12,232 nt of DNA from an uncultured Alphaproteobacteria bacterium (GTDB taxonomy: Bacteria > Pseudomonadota > Alphaproteobacteria > Rhodobacterales > Rhodobacteraceae). Below the pieces are notes generated by a model. It searched no databases and had not been told where the DNA came from. It worked only from the letters and a program-made list of their open reading frames with translations. Position 1 is the stretch's first letter. Each line of letters opens with the position of its first letter. The translations under genes and the position numbers were made by a program. Location: positions 35,988 to 48,219 of the forward strand of contig CAKMZE010000007.1 in NCBI GenBank assembly GCA_929200295.1, given 5' to 3'. Shown piece after piece: positions 7,267 to 12,232 of this stretch.

Positions 7267-8178
7267 TCACCGCCAGCTGAAGGGAGACAAACCGCCGACC
7301 AAAGCGACCATTAGGACAATCGCCCAAGCCTGCCATAGCAATGTGCTGGCACGGTCAATGTCATTTGGCCCCAAGATCTGTTTTCCTTGTGGGTTTACAT
7401 ATGGGAAATCTTGCAGCGTACCTGCGTAGCTGCGCGGCCCTGCAAGTGCGACATCAAGTGCATAGGCCATGGCGGCCTCTGGCCAGCCTGCATTGGGGGA
7501 TTTATGCATGCGCGCGTCTTTAGCAATGTCAGACCACGCGCCCTTGCTATGGGGCAGCCATAGCAAAAGAGCGGTCAATCGCGCGGGAATGATATTTAAC
7601 AGATCATCAAGCCGGGCCGCTGCCCAGCCAAAGTCGCGGTATTGCGGGGTCATGTAGCCAATCATACTATCAGCTGTGTTGACGATTTTATAAATGAATA
7701 GCCCTGGTAACCCCGCGATCACAAACCAAAACACAGGGGCAATGACGCCGTCTGATAGGTTTTCAGCCGCGCTTTCGATCGCACTACGGGCAACTGCGCT
7801 TTGGTCCATGCTATCTGTGTCGCGGCTGACGATCATCGCCACGGTATGGCGGCCCTCGTTAAGCGAGAGACGCAAGCCGTTTGCAACAGCTTTAACATGC
7901 TGGACGAGGGATTTATGTGCGATCATGATGGCGAGGATGAACATATCGATTACATCGTCAGGAAAAGCCCCAATAATTTGCCCAAGCGCACCAGCGCCGA
8001 TAACAAGACTGCCACAGGCCATAATTCCTGCGAGTTTGCGACTGGACCCATGATTGAATTTTTGATCGCACCAACCGACAAGCTTTCCCATCAGGACCAC
8101 GGGATGCGATGTCCGCGACCAAAGCCATTTGGGTTCACCGAAAATGGCATCCATAATCATCGCATAAAAGAGCGTCAA
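7267..8178 (-). CDS. cobD: Adenosylcobinamide-phosphate synthase (CobD/CbiB)
   Basis: This integral membrane enzyme joins aminopropanol or its phosphate to adenosylcobyric acid, a late step of cobalamin synthesis. The 303-residue protein shows the classic CbiB motifs in order: DAIFGEPKW with HPVVLMG near the N-terminus, SRDTDSMD, SAAENLSDGVIAPVFW, NTADSMIGY, FGWAAARLDDLLN and SPNAGWPEAAMA. The start is set at TTG 8178. It overlaps the cobC stop as TTGA, has GAGG 7 nt upstream, and gives the family-typical beginning MTLFxAMIMDA. A longer frame from TTG 8202 would add eight codons with no support. The gene is translationally coupled to cobC in the order DUF1636-cobC-cobD. Symbols follow the Pseudomonas denitrificans scheme; Salmonella uses cbiB. 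Confidence 0.95.
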   Translation of the reverse strand: MTLFYAMIMDAIFGEPKWLWSRTSHPVVLMGKLVGWCDQKFNHGSSRKLAGIMACGSLVIGAGALGQIIGAFPDDVIDMFILAIMIAHKSLVQHVKAVANGLRLSLNEGRHTVAMIVSRDTDSMDQSAVARSAIESAAENLSDGVIAPVFWFVIAGLPGLFIYKIVNTADSMIGYMTPQYRDFGWAAARLDDLLNIIPARLTALLLWLPHSKGAWSDIAKDARMHKSPNAGWPEAAMAYALDVALAGPRSYAGTLQDFPYVNPQGKQILGPNDIDRASTLLWQAWAIVLMVALVGGLSPFSWR

Positions 8179-9116
8179 AACGCGGCCTCGAACTGTGACC
8201 AATCGCTTTCATCGCCCGGTAAGCCAAGGCGCAGCCAGGTATCAGAGTAAGGGAATATCCTTGACCAGATCTTATGCTGCGCAAGCTGTGCTTGGGCGGC
8301 TTTGGCATCGGCGACTTCGTATAGACGAAACAGTGCTGTGCCGCCTAGCGCCACAGCACCTTGTGTGGTCATCAGGGCATCGAGGCGGTCGCTGTCTGCG
8401 GTCAGCCTTGCACGGGTTTCTTCAGCCCATTGATAATCGCTCAGGGCCTCGGCGCCGATCTGCAGCGCGGGGCCTGAAACCTGCCATGGGCCAAGCGTTT
8501 CGCGCAGTGTGTTCACAATGTCAGGGTCCCCGATCACAAAGCCAAGGCGCAGCCCCGCGAGGCCCCAAAACTTGCCAAAGCTTTTGAGTATAACCGTGCC
8601 TGGTTGCTCTGCGCGCGCGATCAAAGAGTGTTCGGGCATGACATCACAAAAGCTCTCGTCAATGATACAAAAGGGGGCTGCGAGATCACCGACGTTCCAG
8701 ATCTTTCCATCTGGGTTGTTGGGATGCACAGCGACGATCGCATCGGGATCGTCTTGCCCAAGCGCCCAGCCCGCGGCGCGGAAACTTGCGCCGTGTTCAT
8801 TATATGTGGGGCCGGTAATTGCGACGGTGCCGGTTTTTTGTATGCGCGGTAGCTGCGCGATTGCCGCTGATGCGCCGGGGGTGGGCAGGATGGCGGCCTG
8901 CGGTGGTACATCCCAGAACTGGCGCGCGCGGGCGATGAGCTGGTCAAAAGCAGCCGTATCAGGCAGTGCTGTCCAAGCATCTGTGGTCAGTTTCGGCAGA
9001 GGATAAGGCTGCGGGTTGATCCCGGTGGATAGATCCAGCCACTCCTCACGCGTGCCGCCATATTGCGCAATTGCGGCATCAAGCCCGCCACCGTGATCTC
9101 TGGGTGTCTGCGTCAT
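8175..9116 (-). CDS. cobC: CobC, PLP-dependent threonine-phosphate decarboxylase-like enzyme
   Basis: Predicted fold-type I aminotransferase-like enzyme that supplies (R)-1-amino-2-propanol phosphate for the nucleotide loop; the Salmonella counterpart is called CobD. The 313-residue protein has HGGGLDAAIAQYG and LDLSTGINP at the N-terminus, HPNNPDG at 133-139, IIDESF with D153, and the Schiff-base lysine K182 in SFGKFWGLAGLRLGF. These match the CobC family closely. The ATG at 9116 is preferred over an in-frame upstream ATG at 9182, which would overlap the DUF1636 gene by about 58 bp and lacks family-like sequence. The ribosome site is weak. The start lies 8 bp after the DUF1636 stop and the end overlaps cobD by 4 bp, so the three genes form an operon. 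No riboswitch lies upstream of this operon. Confidence 0.94.
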   Translation of the reverse strand: MTQTPRDHGGGLDAAIAQYGGTREEWLDLSTGINPQPYPLPKLTTDAWTALPDTAAFDQLIARARQFWDVPPQAAILPTPGASAAIAQLPRIQKTGTVAITGPTYNEHGASFRAAGWALGQDDPDAIVAVHPNNPDGKIWNVGDLAAPFCIIDESFCDVMPEHSLIARAEQPGTVILKSFGKFWGLAGLRLGFVIGDPDIVNTLRETLGPWQVSGPALQIGAEALSDYQWAEETRARLTADSDRLDALMTTQGAVALGGTALFRLYEVADAKAAQAQLAQHKIWSRIFPYSDTWLRLGLPGDESDWSQFEAAF

Positions 9117-9124
9117 CTGTGATC

Positions 9125-9493
9125 TTATTTGGGCAATGGGGGATGGCGGGTGACAAAATGGCCTTTGATCGCTTGTGGCCAAGTGCGAAACGGAACTTGG
9201 CCTGTTTCGCTTTCGGCGTGTAGGGCAGCATATGCGGCGACACCTGCGGCCGATTCTGCGTCTGGCTCAAAATTACCCAGCGTATAGGCGAGCTTATCCG
9301 TGGCTTGGATTGCGACGTTGCACGCGCCTTTGCATCCCATGAGGCATGATGTGCGCCGGGTCGCGACATCTGATAAATCTGCGCATGCGGTCTCGATCAG
9401 CGCGGCGAATGTCTCACCGTCAGTTTGGGCATTTTGTGCGGCGTCCCATTCGGGGCGCTTGCAGGTGTCACAGATCGTGATCCAAGTCGTCAT
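9125..9493 (-). CDS. DUF1636 small cysteine protein, copy 2, first gene of the cobC-cobD operon
   Basis: This 122-residue DUF1636 protein is a paralogue of the one at 331-669. Both open with a hydrophobic strand running into a CxTC motif (here C8 and C11 in ICDTCKRPEWD). Here the second cluster is richer, C50-x3-C54-x3-C58 (SCLMGCKGACNVAI). The layout resembles thioredoxin-like [2Fe-2S] ferredoxins or another metal-binding fold; the true ligand and role are unknown. The ATG at 9493 has a GAGAGG site 6 nt upstream, and a small hairpin CATCT/AGATG (9505-9517) abuts it. A longer frame to 9658 is rejected, since the added residues do not look like the family. Close linkage to cobC suggests a job in late B12 synthesis, perhaps redox or cobalt handling. 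Confidence 0.87.
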   Translation of the reverse strand: MTTWITICDTCKRPEWDAAQNAQTDGETFAALIETACADLSDVATRRTSCLMGCKGACNVAIQATDKLAYTLGNFEPDAESAAGVAAYAALHAESETGQVPFRTWPQAIKGHFVTRHPPLPK

Positions 9494-9682
9494 GATGTAC
9501 CTCTCATCTCTTAGATGTCTTTCAAGCGGATTTATGCCGATTTCACAAGCGTCGAAACGTTGTTCACAGAAAATGACGTTACGGATTGCAAACGTTAACC
9601 TTTCGTTAGGGAATTGGGCAGAAATAAGAAAAAGTTGTGACGTCGCCCCTGTTGGCACAGGGTTGGAATGGGTGGGGTAAAT
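9494..9682. promoter_or_regulatory. Divergent intergenic region with ACGTT repeats
   Basis: This 189-bp gap separates the DUF1636-cobC-cobD operon from the receiver-domain gene. ACGTT occurs three times (9557-9561, 9576-9580, 9592-9596), twice as AAACGTT exactly 35 bp apart, and a fourth ACGT core is at 9640-9643. These could be operator half-sites. No cobalamin aptamer blocks are present on either strand, and no confident -35/-10 pair was found. Confidence 0.4.
9595..9609. promoter_or_regulatory. Near-consensus CtrA-binding site
   Basis: TTAA, seven bases, then TTAG matches the alphaproteobacterial CtrA motif TTAA-N7-TTAA with one mismatch. It lies 74 bp upstream of the receiver gene start and about 100 bp upstream of the DUF1636 operon start. 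Chance occurrence is possible in an A/T-rich gap. Confidence 0.4.
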
Positions 9683-10084
9683 ATGAAGGATTTAATGTGT
9701 GTACTTATCGTTCAAAGCAATGATGCGCTTGGAACGGTTTGGCAAAGACATTTAGAACGGATGAACGCTTGTGTCGAATTGATTGCAACAGGCAGCGAAG
9801 CGCTGATTGCATTACAGGACAAAAATTATGATGTGATCGTGTTGGACCTCGTTTTAGAAGAGGGCAGCGCTTTGACGGTTGCGGATTTTGCGCAGTTTAA
9901 TCAGCCGCGCGCGAGCGTTGTGTTTGTAACAGACACAACATTCTTTTCAGATGGGTCAATCTTTTCTCATAGCGCAAATGCGCGGGCCTTTGTGGAAACG
10001 ACGATGTGCCCAAAGGATTTGGCAGAAATTGTGCATCACTATGGGTCGCAAGAACCGGAGCGCAAGGTCGTTTCTACTGGATAA
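9683..10084 (+). CDS. Stand-alone, degenerate response-regulator receiver domain protein
   Basis: This 133-residue protein consists of one CheY-like receiver fold without an output domain. The beta-strand and helix order is clear: CVLIVQSND at 6-14, YDVIVLDLVLEEGS at 49-62 with the candidate phospho-acceptor D55, and VVFVTD at 79-84 with T83. The acidic pair that normally follows strand 1 is replaced by Q11-S12. The conserved lysine after strand 5 is missing too (AFVETTMCP at 102-110). Phosphorylation is therefore uncertain, and the protein may signal without it. The ATG at 9683 follows GGTGGGG at a good distance; an in-frame ATG at 9668 is a weaker choice. A near-CtrA box upstream suggests cell-cycle, motility or gene-transfer-agent type control. 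No histidine kinase is nearby. It ends 3 bp from the convergent GST gene. Confidence 0.82.
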   Translation: MKDLMCVLIVQSNDALGTVWQRHLERMNACVELIATGSEALIALQDKNYDVIVLDLVLEEGSALTVADFAQFNQPRASVVFVTDTTFFSDGSIFSHSANARAFVETTMCPKDLAEIVHHYGSQEPERKVVSTG

Positions 10085-10087
10085 GCC

Positions 10088-11068
10088 CTATGATGTATGC
10101 CGCCCATGTGGCGCATCATAATCCAAAATAGGGTTCGTGGGGATAATGCGGTGTGGGTTAATCGTTGCGTGGCTGTAATGATAGTGCCGCACGATATGTG
10201 CCATGTTGACCGTGTCGCGCACGCCCGACCATTGATAGAGCGCACGGGTGTAGGCCCAAAGATGCGGATAATCGACAATCCGCTTGCGATTACATTTGAA
10301 ATGCAAATGATACACAGGGTCAAAGCGGATGAGCGTGGTCCAGAGTCGCCAATCGGCTTCTGTGATCTCATCCCCGAGTAAGAATTGATGTGTGCTCAGA
10401 TGCTCTTCGAGCCAGTCGAGACTGTCAAACAACGGGTCAATCGCGGCATCATATGCGCTTTGCGTTGTGGCGAAGCCGCATTTGTAGACCCCATTATTGA
10501 CCGTGTCATAGATGCGGGTGTTAAATCCCTCAATGCGGTCGTGCAAAGGGGTGGGCCAATAATCATCCGTGTTACCCGTTATGCCATCAAAGGCACTGTT
10601 GAACATGCGGATGATCTCAGACGATTCGTTGGAAACGATTGTGTTTTGCTCTTTGTCCCACAAAATAGGCACGGTGACCCGGCCCGAGATTTGCGGGTCT
10701 GCCCTGAGATAGATGTCACGCACATAGGCGCTACCAAAGAGCCTGTCGCCCGTGGCACCCTGCCCATCGGTTGCAAACGTCCACCCTTCAGAGAGCATAT
10801 CAGGATGCACCACCGAGACATCGATATGTGATGTCAGATCTTTGAGCGCGCGAAATACCATTGTCCGATGCGCCCAAGGGCAAGCGTTTGATATATAAAG
10901 ATGATAACGCCCGCTTTGGGCCTGAAAGCCGCTCTCGCCGGTTGGTCCAGCTTGGCCACCCGCCGTGATCCAATTGCGAAACTTTGCTGTTGAGCGCACA
11001 AAAGCGCCACCAGACGTCTTTGTGTCATACCAAACGTCATGCCAAACACCATCTACCAATTGACCCAT
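10088..11068 (-). CDS. Glutathionyl-hydroquinone reductase, Xi-class GST (YqjG/PcpF type)
   Basis: Predicted cytosolic glutathione-dependent reductase that removes glutathione from glutathionyl-hydroquinones, using an active-site cysteine. The 326-residue length is typical of the Xi class and longer than ordinary GSTs. The N-terminal extension leads to the thioredoxin-like domain, with catalytic C63 in NACPWAHR, and to TVPILWD and SNESSEIIR in the glutathione site. The all-helical domain carries LGDEITEADWRLWTTLIRFDPVYHLHFKCN, here split for clarity as LGDEITEADWRLW then RFDPVYHLHFKCN, typical of YqjG-like proteins. The ATG at 11068 has GAGGA 7 nt upstream. No link to the cobalt genes is apparent. 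It ends 3 bp from the convergent receiver gene, leaving no room for a separate terminator. Confidence 0.94.
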   Translation of the reverse strand: MGQLVDGVWHDVWYDTKTSGGAFVRSTAKFRNWITAGGQAGPTGESGFQAQSGRYHLYISNACPWAHRTMVFRALKDLTSHIDVSVVHPDMLSEGWTFATDGQGATGDRLFGSAYVRDIYLRADPQISGRVTVPILWDKEQNTIVSNESSEIIRMFNSAFDGITGNTDDYWPTPLHDRIEGFNTRIYDTVNNGVYKCGFATTQSAYDAAIDPLFDSLDWLEEHLSTHQFLLGDEITEADWRLWTTLIRFDPVYHLHFKCNRKRIVDYPHLWAYTRALYQWSGVRDTVNMAHIVRHYHYSHATINPHRIIPTNPILDYDAPHGRHTS

Positions 11069-11207
11069 GTGCTATTCCTCATCCATCATTTGGAAAATAG
11101 ATACGCGGTGACGCGAGACATGAAAATAGCGATCAAAGCGCAGAGGCCATGCATTTTCGCACAGATCCCGCGCGGCGGGGGTGGGGTGTGAAATGTCGCA
11201 ATTCGGT

Positions 11208-11236
11208 TTGCCCTTGGGGCGGCATCGACATATAGA
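11208..11236 (+). promoter_or_regulatory. Sigma-70-type promoter for the DUF6732-like/cbiX operon
   Basis: TTGCCC (11208-11213), exactly 17 nt of spacer, then TATAGA (11231-11236). The implied start near 11243 gives an mRNA leader of about 145 nt before the ATG at 11389. It is the best promoter match in the window. Confidence 0.6.
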
Positions 11237-11316
11237 CCAGTATAAGACGACGCCGCATTGGCCAGAAAGGTTGGCGGCATCAGGTTGACCCACATTGGGA
11301 ACCGACGTGCCGCATC

Positions 11317-11358
11317 GTCAGACCTGACCTTTCTCAGACTTGAGACAGGGCCTCTGTC
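11317..11358 (+). promoter_or_regulatory. Three successive small hairpins in the leader of the DUF6732-like/cbiX operon
   Basis: GTCAG-AC-CTGAC (11317-11328), CTCA-GACT-TGAG (11333-11344) and GACAG-GGCCT-CTGTC (11344-11358) follow one another about 30 nt before the start codon. They have no cobalamin-riboswitch motifs and no U-run. A leader structure is possible but unproven. Confidence 0.35.
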
Positions 11359-11388
11359 CGGAGCGCGTTTAGGAAAGAGGGGTGTCAA

Positions 11389-11601
11389 ATGCGCAATTTA
11401 TTGATCATCGTAATGATAGCAATCTCTGGGCCTGTTGCGGCTGATCCGGGGCATATCGGGCTGCTGGCAGGGCATGACCATTGGGTCGCGGGGGCGGCAA
11501 TTGGGATTGCGATCATCGCGGGGCTTGCTGGTGCGCTTTCAGGTAAATCAGACGATGCAGATGCAGACGACACCCAAGATGAAGAGGAAGCTACCGCATG
11601 A
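11389..11601 (+). CDS. Small membrane protein, DUF6732-like, coupled to cbiX
   Basis: This 70-residue protein looks like the small Rhodobacterales family listed as DUF6732; its function is not known. A signal-like hydrophobic stretch (residues 3-17, then VAADPGH) is followed by LAGHDHWVAG with H29 and H31. Next come a second hydrophobic segment (about 32-50) and a strongly acidic tail rich in Asp and Glu (about 53-68). The histidine pair followed by a membrane helix recalls the GxDHxxA region of HupE/UreJ nickel-cobalt transporters, an inference from a short match. The ATG at 11389 has GAGGGG at a good distance. Its stop overlaps the cbiX start as ATGA, which predicts translational coupling and a role near cobalt supply to the chelatase. 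Confidence 0.82.
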   Translation: MRNLLIIVMIAISGPVAADPGHIGLLAGHDHWVAGAAIGIAIIAGLAGALSGKSDDADADDTQDEEEATA

Positions 11602-12232
11602 AAACAGGTGTGATGATTTGCGGCCACGGGTCGCGCAGCCAATCAGCGGTCGCGGAATTTGCGACATTGGCAGAAAAGCTGCCAGCTTACCTGCCTGATG
11701 ATTGGATGACCGATTACGGCTATCTTGAGTTTGCAAACCCGGTGATCCGTGATGGGTTGGACAATCTGCGCAACGCTGGCTGTGATCGCATTTTAGCTGT
11801 GCCGGGGATGCTGTTTGCTGCAATGCATGCAAAGAACGATATCCCAACGGTGCTCAATACCTATGCTGCGAAACATGGCTTGCAGGTCAGCTATGGGCGC
11901 GAGCTTGGGGTTGATCCAAAGATGATCGCCGCTGCCGCAGGCCGCGTGCAAGAGGCGGTTGACCGGGCCAATAGCAAATACGGCGCGCTACCGCTTGAGG
12001 AAACATGTCTTGTGGTGATCGGTCGGGGCGCGTCTGATCCTGATGCAAATGGCAATGTGTCAAAGATCGCCCGGATGATCCAAGAGGGCATGGGCTTTGG
12101 TTGGTGCGAGGTTGGCTACTCTGGTGTGACCTTCCCCTTGGTTGAACCTTGTCTTCAGCATGTGGCGCGCCTGCCTTATAAACGGGTCATTGTTTTCCCC
12201 TACTTTTTGTTCTCAGGCATTTTGATCGATCG
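11598..12232 (+). CDS. cbiX: Sirohydrochlorin cobaltochelatase CbiX, long two-domain form, truncated at the window edge
   Basis: CbiX inserts Co2+ into sirohydrochlorin, the cobalt-early entry to the corrin ring. The 211 visible codons cover two tandem chelatase-like domains. Domain 1 has ICGHGSR with the catalytic-type H10, YLEFANPVI at 42-50, and FAAMHAKNDIP with H77. Domain 2 begins near residue 137 with VVIGRGASDPDANG, where the histidine of the first domain's GHGSR is replaced by arginine as in other long CbiX proteins. It continues through GYSGVTFPLVEPCL and VIVFPYFLFSGILID at the edge. The ATG at 11598 overlaps the stop of the DUF6732-like gene. No C-terminal His-rich or Fe-S tail can be judged, because the gene runs off the window. 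Confidence 0.93.
   Translation, partial: MKTGVMICGHGSRSQSAVAEFATLAEKLPAYLPDDWMTDYGYLEFANPVIRDGLDNLRNAGCDRILAVPGMLFAAMHAKNDIPTVLNTYAAKHGLQVSYGRELGVDPKMIAAAAGRVQEAVDRANSKYGALPLEETCLVVIGRGASDPDANGNVSKIARMIQEGMGFGWCEVGYSGVTFPLVEPCLQHVARLPYKRVIVFPYFLFSGILID

Larger units (their letters stand above)
11069..11388. other. Intergenic region between the divergent GST and DUF6732-like/cbiX genes
   Basis: I see no convincing gene in these 320 bp. The minus strand is open from about 11320 to 11072 and would end 3 bp before the GST start, but its codon content and lack of a good start or ribosome site argue against it. The stretch holds a good plus-strand promoter (11208-11236), a possible minus-strand -10 TATACT (11239-11244) facing the GST gene, and three small hairpins near the right end. 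Confidence 0.5.

Noticed and set aside
8179..8202. Longer cobD start at TTG 8202
   Set aside because: TTG at 8178 has GAGG at 7 nt, a TTGA overlap with cobC and a family-typical N-terminus; the extra eight codons add nothing.
9494..9658. Upstream extension of the second DUF1636 protein to 9658
   Set aside because: The ATG at 9493 has a good GAGAGG site and the protein then aligns with copy 1 from the first residues.
9494..9667. Possible second cobalamin riboswitch ahead of the DUF1636-cobC-cobD operon
   Set aside because: None of the conserved aptamer blocks is present on the minus strand.
11120..11191. 24-codon plus-strand frame in the GST-cbiX gap
   Set aside because: It has a weak ribosome site, odd composition and lies before the likely promoter of the plus-strand operon.
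11072..11293. 73-codon minus-strand frame ending 3 bp before the GST start
   Set aside because: It starts at GTG without a clear ribosome site and has unusual composition and no recognised family. The spacing to the GST gene is suggestive but not enough to call a gene.

Overview
The window looks like a chromosomal segment of an alphaproteobacterium, most likely Rhodobacterales (Roseobacter/Rhodobacter group). This rests on the moderately high G+C, the marker-like SMC with a TTG start, the adenosylcobalamin riboswitch in front of cbtBA, two DUF1636 proteins and a DUF6732-like small protein. The assignment comes from recognising protein families by eye, not from a search. Nearly all of the DNA is coding, and most genes sit in short operons with tight or overlapping junctions.

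Layout. 1-290 (-): N-terminal third of a CobW/COG0523 GTPase, running off the left edge. 331-669 (+): a DUF1636 cysteine protein, divergent from cobW. 656-1992 (-): an operon cbtB - cbtA - His-rich membrane-anchored protein, headed by a cobalamin riboswitch (about 2033-2223). 2224-2514: a non-coding stretch with a candidate riboswitch promoter and a run of tightly packed inverted repeats (2304-2408). 2515-5970 (+): smc. 6040-7197 (-): MltB-type lytic transglycosylase. 7267-9493 (-): a second DUF1636 gene, cobC and cobD in one operon. 9683-10084 (+): a short degenerate receiver-domain protein with a near-consensus CtrA box upstream. 10088-11068 (-): glutathionyl-hydroquinone reductase of the Xi-class GST type. 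11389-end (+): a small DUF6732-like membrane protein whose stop overlaps the start of a CbiX sirohydrochlorin cobaltochelatase, which runs off the right edge.

How the genes fit together. Three blocks serve cobalt and vitamin B12. CbtAB imports cobalt and is shut off by adenosylcobalamin through the riboswitch. CobW and CbiX handle or insert cobalt. CobC and CobD make the aminopropanol phosphate arm and attach it to the corrin ring. The two DUF1636 proteins, the His-rich third gene of the cbt operon and the DUF6732-like protein are poorly characterised. Each sits beside a cobalt or B12 gene, so they are the best candidates here for undescribed parts of the pathway. The smc, transglycosylase, receiver and GST genes are probably unrelated neighbours.

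No tRNA, rRNA, insertion sequence, integrase, CRISPR array or toxin/defence cassette was seen. No convincing rho-independent terminator was found either; convergent gene pairs are separated by 69 bp, by 3 bp, or overlap by 14 bp.
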